Assembly (NCBI GenBank): GCA_002862705.1
Contig: PKDU01000047.1
Coordinates: 1-57,353 of the forward strand
Direction: 5' to 3'
Origin: Flavobacteriaceae bacterium
GTDB taxonomy: Bacteria; Bacteroidota; Bacteroidia; Flavobacteriales; Flavobacteriaceae
Length of the DNA: 57,353 nt
The notes under the pieces were generated by a model. That model did not search any database. It saw nothing but the letters and a program-made list of their open reading frames with translations, and had not been told where the DNA came from. How positions within the stretch are numbered: the stretch's first letter is position 1; the number at the start of each line of letters is the position of its first letter. Made by a program: the position numbers and the translations under genes. Below, piece by piece: positions 24,650 through 33,088 of the stretch.

Positions 24650-26776
24650 ATGCGCCCCCATTTATTCCTCATTTTCGCAGTGCTAGCTTCTTCTTGCGCC
24701 AAAAAATCACCCATTATGTACCCTGAAACCAAAAAAGAAATTGTTATCGATAGTTTTTTTGGACAAGCTGTAGAAGACCCATATCGCTGGCTAGAAGATG
24801 ACCGCTCAGCAGAAACAGAAGATTGGGTAACACGCCAAAATGCGGTTACGTTTGACTACTTAAACCAGATTAAGTATAGGTCTGAGTTAGCGGAATCCTT
24901 GACAAAGCTTTGGAACTACGAAAAGCGCTCAACCCCTTTTGTTGAGGGCGACTACACCTATTTCTACAAAAACGACGGACTACAAAATCACTATGTTTTG
25001 TATCGTCAAAAAGGAGAAGCTGCTCCAGAAGTTTTTTTAGACCCAAACACCTTTTCTGAGGACGGCACTACTTCTTTAGCCGGTGTTCGTTTTACCAAAG
25101 ATGGAAGCCGCTTGGCGTACCTTATTTCGGAAGGAGGCTCCGACTGGCGTAAGATTATTGTCATGGAAGCTGCTTCAAAAAAAATAATTGAAGACACCTT
25201 GGTTAATGTAAAGTTTAGCTCGGTTTCTTGGCGTGGGAACAAAGGCTTTTATTATTCGTCATACGACAAACCAGAAGGTTCTGAGCTCTCTGCCAAAACA
25301 GACCAACACAAATTGTACTATCACGAATTAGGCACGCCTCAATCTAAAGACAGGGTAGTTTTTGGCAGCACCCCCAAAGAAAAGCACCGCTATATTGGAG
25401 GCTATGTTTCTGACGACCAGCATAATTTGTTTATCAGCGCTTCCAATACCACTTCTGGAAATAAACTTTTTATGCTGGATTTAAAAAACCCAAAAGCAAA
25501 CATCAAGCCCATTGTTGCCCACGAAGATTCAGACACCTATGTGTTAGAAACAGAGGAAGACAAGTTGTTTTTGGTGACCAATCTAAATGCGCCCAATAAA
25601 AAATTAGTAACCGCTTATGCCAATCGCCCAACACCAAATTATTGGACGGATGTAATCCCAGAAACCGAACATGTATTGAGCATCAGCAACGGAAGCAATT
25701 ATTTCTTTGCTGAGTATATGATTGATGCCTTATCTAAGGTTTTCCAATACGATTATAACGGTAAGTTGGTACGCGAAATTAAGCTACCAGCCGACGGAAG
25801 TGCAGGTGGGTTTAGTGGCAAAAGGGATCAAGAAACACTGTACTACAGCTTTTCAAATTACCACACCCCATCCTCTTCTTTTGAGTTAAACCCAAAAACG
25901 GGCGAAACCAGTCAATATTGGACACCAGAAATTGACTTTGACGCAAATGATTTTGAGTCCAAGCAGGTGTTTTACAGCTCTAAGGACGGGACAAAAGTAC
26001 CCCTGATGATTACCTACAGAAAAGGACTTGAACTTACGGGTGATACCCCAACTATTTTATACGGTTATGGCGGATTCAACATAAGCCTTACGCCTTCATT
26101 TAGCATCACCAATGCCGTTTGGCTAATGCAAGGGGGTATTTATGTCGTTCCTAATTTGCGTGGAGGAGGAGAATACGGAAAGGAGTGGCACGATGCGGGA
26201 ACACAAATGAAAAAGCAAAATGTGTTTGATGATTTTATTGCAGCTGCGGAATACCTAATTGAAAACAAGTATACAAGCCCAGAATATCTCGCCATTCGTG
26301 GCGGTTCAAATGGCGGTTTGCTGGTAGGCGCGTGCATGACACAACGCCCCGAACTTTTTAAAGTCGCTTTGCCTGCCGTTGGAGTTTTGGATATGCTGCG
26401 CTACCATACATTCACAGCGGGCGCTGGCTGGTCTTATGATTACGGTACGGCCGATCAGTCTGAGGAAATGTTTGCGTATTTAAAAGGGTATTCACCTGTG
26501 CACAATGTTGATGCGAACACGCCTTATCCTGCTACTTTGGTAACGACAGGAGACCATGATGACAGGGTAGTGCCTGCACATTCATTTAAGTTTGCAGCAC
26601 AGTTGCAAGCCAATCAAAGTGGCCAAAACCCAGTACTGATACGGATTGAAACAGATGCGGGTCACGGCGCGGGTACCCCAGTGAACAAGACCATCGAGCA
26701 ATATGCAGATATATTTGCCTTCACGCTCTACAACATGGGCTTTAAGGTGCTTCCAAACAAAAAAGTGAAAGGCTAG
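24650..26776 (+). CDS. Prolyl oligopeptidase family S9 lipoprotein
   Basis: A 708-residue exported serine peptidase. MRPHLFLIFAVLASSC is a lipoprotein signal with lipobox ASSC, so the enzyme is probably anchored in the envelope. After the family start segment (FGQAVEDPYRWLEDD) comes a seven-bladed propeller (about 100-430) and an alpha/beta-hydrolase domain. The nucleophile is Ser553 in RGGSNGGLL, with the Asp in GDHDDRVVPAHS (about 638) and the His in DAGHGAG (about 670). It should cut proline-containing short peptides. A weak -7-like box TACATTTA lies at 24627-24634. It is convergent with accC, 5 bases apart. Confidence 0.92.
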   Translation: MRPHLFLIFAVLASSCAKKSPIMYPETKKEIVIDSFFGQAVEDPYRWLEDDRSAETEDWVTRQNAVTFDYLNQIKYRSELAESLTKLWNYEKRSTPFVEGDYTYFYKNDGLQNHYVLYRQKGEAAPEVFLDPNTFSEDGTTSLAGVRFTKDGSRLAYLISEGGSDWRKIIVMEAASKKIIEDTLVNVKFSSVSWRGNKGFYYSSYDKPEGSELSAKTDQHKLYYHELGTPQSKDRVVFGSTPKEKHRYIGGYVSDDQHNLFISASNTTSGNKLFMLDLKNPKANIKPIVAHEDSDTYVLETEEDKLFLVTNLNAPNKKLVTAYANRPTPNYWTDVIPETEHVLSISNGSNYFFAEYMIDALSKVFQYDYNGKLVREIKLPADGSAGGFSGKRDQETLYYSFSNYHTPSSSFELNPKTGETSQYWTPEIDFDANDFESKQVFYSSKDGTKVPLMITYRKGLELTGDTPTILYGYGGFNISLTPSFSITNAVWLMQGGIYVVPNLRGGGEYGKEWHDAGTQMKKQNVFDDFIAAAEYLIENKYTSPEYLAIRGGSNGGLLVGACMTQRPELFKVALPAVGVLDMLRYHTFTAGAGWSYDYGTADQSEEMFAYLKGYSPVHNVDANTPYPATLVTTGDHDDRVVPAHSFKFAAQLQANQSGQNPVLIRIETDAGHGAGTPVNKTIEQYADIFAFTLYNMGFKVLPNKKVKG

Positions 26777-26781
26777 TTGCA

Positions 26782-28128
26782 CTAGGCCTCATCTTCCATT
26801 TCAAAGTCCTCCATAAATTTGGTGGTATAGTTGCCTGCAACATATTCAGGGTGACCCATCAATTGACGGTGGAACGGAATAGTTGTCTTTACGCCCTCAA
26901 TAACAAATTCGTCTAACGCACGTTTCATTTTATTAATGGCTTCCTCACGCGTTTGCGCTGTGGTAATTAGTTTGGCAATCATCGAGTCGTAATGTGGAGG
27001 TATCATATACCCGCCATATACGTGGGTGTCTAAACGCACACCGTGGCCGCCAGGCGTATGAAGCGTCTTGATTATACCAGGAGATGGACGAAAGTCGTTG
27101 TAAGGATCTTCTGCGTTGATGCGACATTCAATGGAATGGAGTTTTGGCAAATAATCTTTCCCCACAATTGGAATTCCTGCTGCCACTTTTATTTGCTCTG
27201 CGATCAAGTCAAAGTCGATGACTTGTTCAGTAATGGGATGCTCCACTTGAATACGTGTATTCATCTCCATAAAATAAAAATTACGATGCTTATCAACCAA
27301 AAACTCAACGGTACCGGCGCCTTCGTATTTAATAAATTCTGCCGCCTTAACTGCTGCAGCTCCCATTTGTTTACGAAGCTTATCGGTCATAAATGGCGAA
27401 GGAGTTTCTTCGGTTAATTTTTGGTGTCTTCTTTGAACAGAACAATCACGTTCAGACAGATGACAGGCTTTTCCAAAAGCATCACCAACAATTTGAATTT
27501 CAATATGCCGCGGCTCTTCAATCAGCTTTTCTAGGTACATATCATCGTTACCAAAGGCAGCCTTAGATTCCTGACGCGCATCTTCCCATGCCTTTTCAAG
27601 ATCTTCTTCTTTCCATACAGCACGCATGCCTTTTCCACCACCCCCTGCAGTAGCTTTTAGCATCACGGGGTATTTGGCTTTTTTGGCAAGCTTCTTACAA
27701 TCATTAAACGTTGGGATAATTCCCTCAGAACCTGGAATTGTTGGCACGCCTGCAGCCTTCATGGTTGCTTTTGCGGTGGCCTTGTCGCCCATTTGCTGAA
27801 TCATTTGTGCAGAAGCACCAATGAATTTTATTTTGTGCTCTTCACAGATTTTAGAAAATTTAGAATTTTCAGACAAAAATCCATAACCGGGATGGATGGC
27901 ATCTGCATTGGTAATCTCAGCCGCTGCAATGATGTTTGGTATTTTAAGATAAGACTCACTACTTGGCGCAGGACCAATACAAACGGCTTCATCGGCAAAA
28001 CGGACGTGCAAACTGTCGGCATCTGCTTTTGAGTAAACAGCCACCGTTTTGATTCCCATTTCACGGCAAGTTCGGATAACGCGTAGTGCTATTTCGCCTC
28101 TGTTGGCGATTAGAATTTTGTTAAACAT
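26782..28128 (-). CDS. accC: Acetyl-CoA carboxylase, biotin carboxylase subunit
   Basis: A 448-residue ATP-grasp enzyme that carboxylates the biotin on AccB. The N-terminus at 28128 ([20 protein letters not shown]) is the family start; the open frame extends to 28197 into non-family sequence overlapping accB. Motifs are [10 protein letters not shown], the glycine-rich ATP loop [12 protein letters not shown], the [13 protein letters not shown] segment, [16 protein letters not shown] and the C-terminal RINAEDP. It lies 10 bases downstream of accB. The carboxyltransferase subunits are not in the window. Confidence 0.96.
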   Translation of the reverse strand: MFNKILIANRGEIALRVIRTCREMGIKTVAVYSKADADSLHVRFADEAVCIGPAPSSESYLKIPNIIAAAEITNADAIHPGYGFLSENSKFSKICEEHKIKFIGASAQMIQQMGDKATAKATMKAAGVPTIPGSEGIIPTFNDCKKLAKKAKYPVMLKATAGGGGKGMRAVWKEEDLEKAWEDARQESKAAFGNDDMYLEKLIEEPRHIEIQIVGDAFGKACHLSERDCSVQRRHQKLTEETPSPFMTDKLRKQMGAAAVKAAEFIKYEGAGTVEFLVDKHRNFYFMEMNTRIQVEHPITEQVIDFDLIAEQIKVAAGIPIVGKDYLPKLHSIECRINAEDPYNDFRPSPGIIKTLHTPGGHGVRLDTHVYGGYMIPPHYDSMIAKLITTAQTREEAINKMKRALDEFVIEGVKTTIPFHRQLMGHPEYVAGNYTTKFMEDFEMEDEA

Positions 28129-28138
28129 AGGTCGGGAT

Positions 28139-28645
28139 TTAGGCAGGATCAATAACAAATAATGGTTGGTCAAACTCAACAGGTGTAGAGTCTTCAACCA
28201 AAATCTTTACGATAGTTCCGCTCATTTCTGCTTCAATTTCATTGAAGAGTTTCATGGCTTCAATAACACAAAGCGTATCGCCTTCGTTTACACGGTCACC
28301 TACTTCCACAAAGTTAGGCTTATCGGGTGATGGTTTGCGGTAAAAAGTCCCGATGATCGGAGACTTAATGGTGTCGCCCGCAGCTTCTTTTGCTGGTGCT
28401 GATGTTTCAGCTGGTGCAACTGCTGCGGCAGCAACTGGCTCAGGAGCTACGGGAGCAGGTGGTATAGCTGCGGGAGCAGCCGGCATAGCTACGGCAGGAG
28501 TCTGCTGCATCATGGTCACAGGCGCTGCAGCCTCGCCCTTTTCTGTTTTAATGGTAATTTTGATTTCGCCCATCTCGAGGTTTACTTCACTTGCCCCAGA
28601 CTTGGCTACAAACTTGATTAGGTTTTGTATTTCTTTTAATTCCAT
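28139..28645 (-). CDS. accB: Acetyl-CoA carboxylase, biotin carboxyl carrier protein
   Basis: A 168-residue carrier. The N-terminal helix [20 protein letters not shown] is followed by a long Ala/Pro linker (about 45-90, [20 protein letters not shown]). A biotinyl/lipoyl domain follows, with the biotin lysine in the [12 protein letters not shown] motif near residue 133. ATG 28645 is the family start; the open frame continues upstream to 28675. The linker's low complexity gives an antisense open frame of 111 codons that I regard as a shadow. It lies between fabH and accC in a fatty-acid initiation unit. Confidence 0.95.
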   Translation of the reverse strand: MELKEIQNLIKFVAKSGASEVNLEMGEIKITIKTEKGEAAAPVTMMQQTPAVAMPAAPAAIPPAPVAPEPVAAAAVAPAETSAPAKEAAGDTIKSPIIGTFYRKPSPDKPNFVEVGDRVNEGDTLCVIEAMKLFNEIEAEMSGTIVKILVEDSTPVEFDQPLFVIDPA

Positions 28646-28656
28646 GGTTATTGTTT

Positions 28657-29652
28657 TTAAGAGTTGTAAGCCCACGTCAAATAGCTAGCTCCCCAAGTGA
28701 AGCCACCACCAAACGCAGTGAATAGTAATTTTTGATTTTTCTTTAAAAGGTGTTCGTAATCCCAAAGCAATAGTGGTAATGTCGCTGCTGTGGTATTTCC
28801 GTAACGGTCAATATTGATTAACATCTGATCAGATTTGAGGTCTAAATGATTGGATATTGCATCTAATATACGTTTGTTTGCTTGATGTGCAACTACAAAA
28901 TCGATATCATCTTTTGCCAACTGATTGCGTTCAAGCACTTTTGTTATAGCACTGCTCATGTATGAAACAGCAAATTTAAATACAGGACGCCCTTCCTGGC
29001 GTAGAAAATGTTGTTTCTCCGTTACCGTTTCGTTTGATGCAGGTAGCATCGACCCTCCTGCATCTATTTTCAAGTATGTTCTTCCATTACCATCAACGCG
29101 AAGCACTTCGTCTTGAAGCCCAAGGCCTTCGTCGTTGGGTTCAAACAAAACGGCCCCAGCACCATCTCCAAAGATGACACAAGTAGTTCTGTTTGTGTAG
29201 TCGATAATTGACGACATGGTGTCTGCACCAATGAGCAACACGTTACTGCAGCGGCCCGAACTTATGTGTGAAGAAGCCGCAGACATACCAAATAAAAAGC
29301 CAGAACAGGCTCCTTGTAGGTCATAGGCAAATGCGTTTGTTGCTCCAATTTCAGTAGCGACATAGGCCGCGGTGGAAGAAACAGGCATATCAGGGGTTGC
29401 GGTAGCTACGATAACCAAATCAATTTGTGTGGGATCAAGTTTGTTTTTGTCAAGGAGGTTTTGCGCGGCTTTGATGGCCATAAAAGAGGTGCCTAATGAA
29501 GTGGGTTTGAGGATGCGTCGCTCTTTGATGCCTGTGCGTGAGACGATCCACTCATCGCTTGTATCTACCATTTGCGCTAAATCAGCATTGGTGAGTACAT
29601 GCTCGGGAACGTAGCCCCCAACGGCGGTTATGGCTGCAGTTTTAGTAGTCAT
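28657..29652 (-). CDS. fabH: Beta-ketoacyl-ACP synthase III
   Basis: A 331-residue condensing enzyme that starts fatty-acid synthesis from acetyl- (or branched acyl-) CoA and malonyl-ACP. The triad is visible: Cys in [11 protein letters not shown], His in [10 protein letters not shown], Asn in [12 protein letters not shown] 29652 ([17 protein letters not shown]) matches the family; the open frame runs on to 29697 into promoter DNA. It has its own strong promoter (29668-29698) although it lies in line after rpmF, from which it is separated by a terminator. Confidence 0.95.
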   Translation of the reverse strand: MTTKTAAITAVGGYVPEHVLTNADLAQMVDTSDEWIVSRTGIKERRILKPTSLGTSFMAIKAAQNLLDKNKLDPTQIDLVIVATATPDMPVSSTAAYVATEIGATNAFAYDLQGACSGFLFGMSAASSHISSGRCSNVLLIGADTMSSIIDYTNRTTCVIFGDGAGAVLFEPNDEGLGLQDEVLRVDGNGRTYLKIDAGGSMLPASNETVTEKQHFLRQEGRPVFKFAVSYMSSAITKVLERNQLAKDDIDFVVAHQANKRILDAISNHLDLKSDQMLINIDRYGNTTAATLPLLLWDYEHLLKKNQKLLFTAFGGGFTWGASYLTWAYNS

Positions 29653-29667
29653 ATAAACCGAATTGCA

Positions 29668-29698
29668 CAAAAGTACATTTCTACAAGTTTTGGCCAAA
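29668..29698 (-). promoter_or_regulatory. Consensus Bacteroidota promoter of fabH-accB-accC
   Basis: On the minus strand TTTG (29698-29695) is followed by exactly 19 bases and then TACTTTTG (29675-29668). This matches the -33 TTTG / -7 TAnnTTTG consensus in both boxes and in spacing. The leader to the fabH ATG is about 12-15 bases. Confidence 0.75.
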
Positions 29699-29743
29699 AT
29701 TAGTTAAAAACAACTCGTTTTGACCAAAAAAAGGCCAAAACTT
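29685..29743. repeat. 11-base inverted repeat around the fabH -33 box
   Basis: AAGTTTTGGCC (29685-29695) and its exact reverse complement GGCCAAAACTT (29733-29743) stand 37 bases apart. The left arm is also part of the 12-base perfect palindrome TTTTGGCCAAAA (29688-29699), which covers the -33 box. A regulator binding here would compete with RNA polymerase. Confidence 0.55.
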
Positions 29744-29749
29744 ATCAAA

Positions 29750-29786
29750 AAAGCACAAAAAAAGCACCTTTTACGAAAGGTGCTTT
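29750..29786 (-). terminator. Rho-independent terminator after rpmF
   Basis: AAAGCACCTTT (29761-29771), loop TACG, AAAGGTGCTTT (29776-29786) form an 11-pair stem. On the minus strand it is followed by a T-rich tract (complement of 29750-29760). It separates the DUF177-rpmF transcript from the fabH promoter. Confidence 0.85.
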
Positions 29787-29807
29787 AGTTACTTTTAGCT
29801 GTAAAAA

Positions 29808-30005
29808 CTATGCTTCAGCTTCGACAGAATTGTCAATTAAGACCTTGCCTCTGTAGTATAGTTTTCCGTCATGCCAATGCGCACGGTGGTAGAGATGTGC
29901 TTCACCAGTAGTTGAACATGTTGCAATTTGAGGCGCTACGGCCTTGTAGTGCGTACGGCGTTTGTCGCGACGCGTTTTGGATATTTTTCGTTTAGGATGT
30001 GCCAT
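29808..30005 (-). CDS. rpmF: 50S ribosomal protein L32
   Basis: A 65-residue basic protein of the large ribosomal subunit. The start [17 protein letters not shown] and the [17 protein letters not shown] segment are typical. Only one cysteine is present, so this is the zinc-free form of L32. It lies 10 bases after DUF177/YceD, the usual partner of rpmF in most bacteria, and is followed by a strong terminator. Confidence 0.97.
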   Translation of the reverse strand: MAHPKRKISKTRRDKRRTHYKAVAPQIATCSTTGEAHLYHRAHWHDGKLYYRGKVLIDNSVEAEA

Positions 30006-30015
30006 AACAGCTGTT

Positions 30016-30558
30016 TTAGTCTTTTTTTAATTTCTTTAACGCATCCCACCGGGGATCCGTTGTATCACTTTCGTTGGTGCTTTCACCAGGATGTAACTCA
30101 TCTAGGCGGTCTAACAAATCAGATTGAAGACTGCCATTTTCTATACCGGGATGTACTTTTTTTTGCGGTACTGCCAACACAATGGTTTCAAACAGTGTCT
30201 GTGCAAGATCTAACTGATGTGATCCATGTGGTAGTACCAGCAGATGTTCGTTCTCATCGTTGAATTCCTCACCAAACTTAACCACCAATTCATGTGTTGG
30301 GTTTAAAGGCAAATCAAACAATTCGTTGGTCAAATCACAACCAACACGAACATTTCCAGAAACCGTAAACTGTACTTCTAGCATACTGGCTTTTTTGGTC
30401 AAATCAATTTGAACAGCAAGCGCAGCAGCGCTGAATTCGGTATAATCAAAAGCATCAAAGAACGTTGCGGTAATGTCGCGATTAAAATGATGAACTCCCT
30501 CTTTTAGTCCAGCGAAAGCCAACACAAACGGGGCTAAAACATTTTTATTATCGCGCAT
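30016..30558 (-). CDS. DUF177 (YceD family) protein
   Basis: A 180-residue cytoplasmic protein. YceD/DUF177 proteins are linked to 23S rRNA accumulation and are nearly always next to rpmF. Visible features are [11 protein letters not shown] near the N-terminus, the [12 protein letters not shown] segment (family CxRC region, here reduced to one Cys) and an acidic end ([19 protein letters not shown], then [13 protein letters not shown]), the classic C-terminal signature. ATG 30558 is the start; the open frame extends to a TTG at 30570 that overlaps the promoter box. Confidence 0.88.
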   Translation of the reverse strand: MRDNKNVLAPFVLAFAGLKEGVHHFNRDITATFFDAFDYTEFSAAALAVQIDLTKKASMLEVQFTVSGNVRVGCDLTNELFDLPLNPTHELVVKFGEEFNDENEHLLVLPHGSHQLDLAQTLFETIVLAVPQKKVHPGIENGSLQSDLLDRLDELHPGESTNESDTTDPRWDALKKLKKD

Positions 30559-30567
30559 TACAGTCGG

Positions 30568-30575
30568 CAAATATA
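30568..30575 (-). promoter_or_regulatory. -7 promoter box TATATTTG of DUF177-rpmF
   Basis: On the minus strand the sequence is TATATTTG, a perfect TAnnTTTG match, 9 bases upstream of ATG 30558. It fits the choice of that ATG. No clear -33 TTTG is seen. Confidence 0.5.
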
Positions 30576-30601
30576 TAAAATTTGGTGGGACAGCCCTCTA
30601 T

Positions 30602-31594
30602 TTAATCCGTCTTTTGACGGTTATTGTATATCGTGCAAGCTATCTGCACGGCAGCAGCGAAAGAAACATGACTTGCAACGCCTTTTCCTGCAATATCAAA
30701 AGCAGTTCCGTGATCTGGTGAAGTACGCACAAAAGGCAGCCCAGTAGTTATGTTTACGCCTTGTCCAAATGCCAAGGTCTTAAACCCAACCAAGCCTTGG
30801 TCGTGATAGCATGATAAAACCGCATCAAAATTCCTATAGCTTTTCTGTCCAAAAAAACCATCGGCGGCAAAAGGACCAGAAATCTCAACCCCTTCTTTTT
30901 TTAAGGTCGCAATAGCGGGCTTTAAAACAGTATCATCTTCGTTGCCAATAACCCCTTGATCGCCCGCATGTGGATTTAATCCCAGTAGGGCTATTTTAGG
31001 CATTTGACAGCCAAAATCGTCTTCTAGTGTTTTACTGAGTTGTTTTGTTTTCTGCGTGATTAAATCTACCGTTATGGCAGCCGTAACCTTGAGTAGCGGA
31101 ATATGGTCTGTTACTAGCGCTACCCGAAGCGCATCATGCGCCAACAACATTAAGGCGTTGCCGCCCCACAACGCACCCAAATAGTGTGTGTGCCCCGCAA
31201 AAGGAAAATCAAGACTCTTTATGGATGCTTTATTAATGGGCGCTGTAACAAGTGCATCGGCCTGTCCTTTTTGGACTGCAGTAGCAGCAGCTTGCAGCGA
31301 CTCAAATGCGGCAACCCCTGCCTTGGCCGTTTGCTTGCCAAAAGCTACTTCAGGAGTGTCTTGCCATATTGAAGCAATATTTAACACACCCTGTTTAGGC
31401 GTTATTTCCATTAAACCCAAAGGAACTTGCGTATTAAAAAGGGCTTGTTGTTTTTGTACAAAATCTACGCTAGCATATACCACAGGAATGCACTGCTCAA
31501 ACAGGCTGTTATCTTGAAACGTTTTCAATATAATTTCAACGCCAACCCCGTTTGGGTCACCAATAGAAATTGCAATAATGGGTAACGCAGGCAT
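30602..31594 (-). CDS. pdxA: 4-hydroxythreonine-4-phosphate dehydrogenase
   Basis: A 330-residue NAD-dependent enzyme of pyridoxal-phosphate synthesis (DXP-dependent route). Recognisable blocks are AISIGDPNGVGVEI at the N-terminus, ALVTAPINKASI, FAGHTHYLGAL (metal-binding His), LGLNPHAGDQGVIGNED and FDAVLSCYHDQGLVGFKTLAFG (metal-binding His), ending TSPDHGTAFDIAGKG. All expected metal ligands are present. It is divergent from ribE with overlapping start regions; the ribE-pdxA-DUF177-rpmF-fabH-accBC order is common in flavobacteria. Confidence 0.95.
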   Translation of the reverse strand: MPALPIIAISIGDPNGVGVEIILKTFQDNSLFEQCIPVVYASVDFVQKQQALFNTQVPLGLMEITPKQGVLNIASIWQDTPEVAFGKQTAKAGVAAFESLQAAATAVQKGQADALVTAPINKASIKSLDFPFAGHTHYLGALWGGNALMLLAHDALRVALVTDHIPLLKVTAAITVDLITQKTKQLSKTLEDDFGCQMPKIALLGLNPHAGDQGVIGNEDDTVLKPAIATLKKEGVEISGPFAADGFFGQKSYRNFDAVLSCYHDQGLVGFKTLAFGQGVNITTGLPFVRTSPDHGTAFDIAGKGVASHVSFAAAVQIACTIYNNRQKTD

Positions 31595-31600
31595 TTTGTG

Positions 31601-31608
31601 TATTTTTG
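31601..31608 (+). promoter_or_regulatory. -7 promoter box TATTTTTG of ribE
   Basis: A perfect TAnnTTTG match, giving a leader of about 25 bases to ATG 31637. It lies 7 bases upstream of pdxA's ATG and beside the pdxA promoter box. Confidence 0.55.
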
Positions 31609-31613
31609 CTTGG

Positions 31614-31621
31614 CAAAGGTA
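31614..31621 (-). promoter_or_regulatory. -7 promoter box TACCTTTG of pdxA
   Basis: On the minus strand the sequence is TACCTTTG, a perfect TAnnTTTG match, about 20 bases upstream of the pdxA ATG. Only 5 bases separate it from the ribE box on the other strand. Confidence 0.5.
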
Positions 31622-31636
31622 AAGGATTCACCGCTT

Positions 31637-32215
31637 ATGTTTACAGGAATTATAGAAACGATGGGTACCATAACACGCATTGAGCGCGAGGGCGGAAATG
31701 TACACTATTCGCTTTCGAGCAATATCACCCACGAACTTAAGGTAGATCAAAGTTTGGCACACAACGGCGTATGCCTTACGGTAGTTGCCATTGACGGAGA
31801 TCAATATACGGTTACCGCCATACAGGAAACCTTGGACAAAACCGCACTTAAGCAGTGGGCAGTTGGGGATAAAATTAATCTTGAACGCGCCATGCGGCTT
31901 GGCGACAGACTAGACGGGCATTTGGTGCAAGGCCATGTAGACGAAGTAGCTACCTGCACTAGTGTCGAAGACCAAGACGGCAGTTGGTTGTATCGCTTTG
32001 CATATAGCCAAGACTCTAAAAACATGACCATTGAAAAAGGCTCTATTTGTGTGAACGGCACCAGTTTGACTGTTGTGGGTTCAACAGCTCATACTTTTGG
32101 GGTGGCCATTATTCCATACACGTATGAGCACACTGTTTTTCACCAACTACAGAAAGGCGATTTGGTCAATATCGAGTTTGATATGGTAGGCAAATACATA
32201 GCCAAAATGCGCTAG
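31637..32215 (+). CDS. ribE: Riboflavin synthase, alpha subunit
   Basis: A 192-residue enzyme that dismutates two 6,7-dimethyl-8-ribityllumazine molecules into riboflavin. It has two tandem lumazine-binding (FAD-synthase-like) barrels: MFTGIIETMGTI with SLAHNGVCLTV (first, about 1-95) and LDGHLVQGHVDEVAT with KGSICVNGTSLTVV (second, about 96-185). MFTGII at 31637 is the nearly invariant start, so the longer frame from 31598 is rejected. No FMN riboswitch is seen in the short leader. Confidence 0.95.
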   Translation: MFTGIIETMGTITRIEREGGNVHYSLSSNITHELKVDQSLAHNGVCLTVVAIDGDQYTVTAIQETLDKTALKQWAVGDKINLERAMRLGDRLDGHLVQGHVDEVATCTSVEDQDGSWLYRFAYSQDSKNMTIEKGSICVNGTSLTVVGSTAHTFGVAIIPYTYEHTVFHQLQKGDLVNIEFDMVGKYIAKMR

Positions 32216-32248
32216 TAGCACGCACAATTGTTTTTTTCCCGGTTTTAT

Positions 32249-32256
32249 TATATTTA
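32249..32256 (+). promoter_or_regulatory. Possible -7 box TATATTTA of the lamin-tail gene
   Basis: One base off TAnnTTTG, preceded by TTG at 32228-32230 with 18 bases between. It lies 19 bases before ATG 32276. A small palindrome ATTTAG-AATC-CTAAAT overlaps its downstream edge. Confidence 0.35.
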
Positions 32257-32275
32257 GAATCCTAAATTTTTTATA

Positions 32276-33084
32276 ATGAAACCTATATACATACTCTTTA
32301 CTTTTATGGGTATGGGCTTCTTAAACGCCCAAACTCTAGTTATTAATGAAATAGACCCAGACAGCCCGGGCGCTGATACTGCAGAGTTTATTGAGCTTTA
32401 TTCCTCAACCCCCAACCTCGCGTTAGACGGCTATGCGCTGGTCTTATTTAACGGTGGCGATGATGCCAGCTATGCATCCTATGACTTGGAAGGGCAAAGC
32501 ACCGATGCTAATGGCTATTTTGTCATTGGCGATAGCGGAGTTGTTGGTGTATCCATAACCCTAATGTCTTCTGGTATTCAAAACGGCGCTGATGCGGTGG
32601 CACTATATCAGGCCAACAAATCAGACTTTCCAATAGATACCGCTGCCACTACCACCAACCTAATTGACGCTGTTGTCTATGACAGCGATGATGCAGACGA
32701 CACGGGCTTGTTAACGGGTTTAGGCAAAACGGTTCAGTACAACGAAAATGCTTCTTCAGATGCGGCTAATCATTCTTTGCAACGCCAAGCAGTGGTCGTT
32801 TTAAAACAGGCACGCCCTCTCCCAATACGGCAAATACGGTACTTAGTGTAGCAACAGCGGAAATTTCGGGACTGCATATTTATGCCAACCCCGTTTCTCA
32901 AAAGCTCTATGCTGAGGGACTGACACAAACCGCTACAGCACGTATTTATACCCTTACAGGACAGCCTATCTTGACCAAGCCAATACGCCACGGCCTTGAT
33001 GTTTCACATTTGGCGAAAGGTACTTATACACTCAGCTTGACGCAGAAAGGAACAACCACAACGCAAAAGCTTATCAAAAAATAA
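32276..33084 (+). pseudogene. Lamin-tail-domain T9SS cargo protein, frameshifted before the sorting domain
   Basis: The first part (32276 to about 32788) encodes a signal peptide (MKPIYILFTFMGMGFLNAQ) and a lamin-tail domain (LVINEIDPDSPGADTAEFIELYSS, LDGYALVLFNGG, GYFVIGDSG). This frame then drifts into 20 unrelated residues and stops at 32851. In the frame one base away, from about 32788, translation continues without interruption to TAA 33082-33084: SSGRFKTGTPSPNTANT, then HIYANPVSQKLY, ARIYTLTGQPIL, KGTYTLSL and a closing QKLIKK. This is a complete T9SS type A sorting domain. Adding one base (CAA AGC for CAAGC at 32786-32790) joins both parts into one 270-residue protein. As it stands the cargo domain would be made without its secretion signal. 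A sequencing error is possible. Confidence 0.8.
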
Positions 33085-33088
33085 GTCT

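Noticed and set aside
27043..27417. 124-codon plus-strand frame opposite accC
   Set aside because: Antisense to the conserved biotin carboxylase core, with no family similarity.
28353..28688. 111-codon Ala/Gly-rich plus-strand frame
   Set aside because: It mirrors the Ala/Pro linker of AccB; low-complexity coding creates an open antisense frame.
31609..31636. Search for an FMN riboswitch before ribE
   Set aside because: The leader is under 30 bases, too short for the conserved RFN element.
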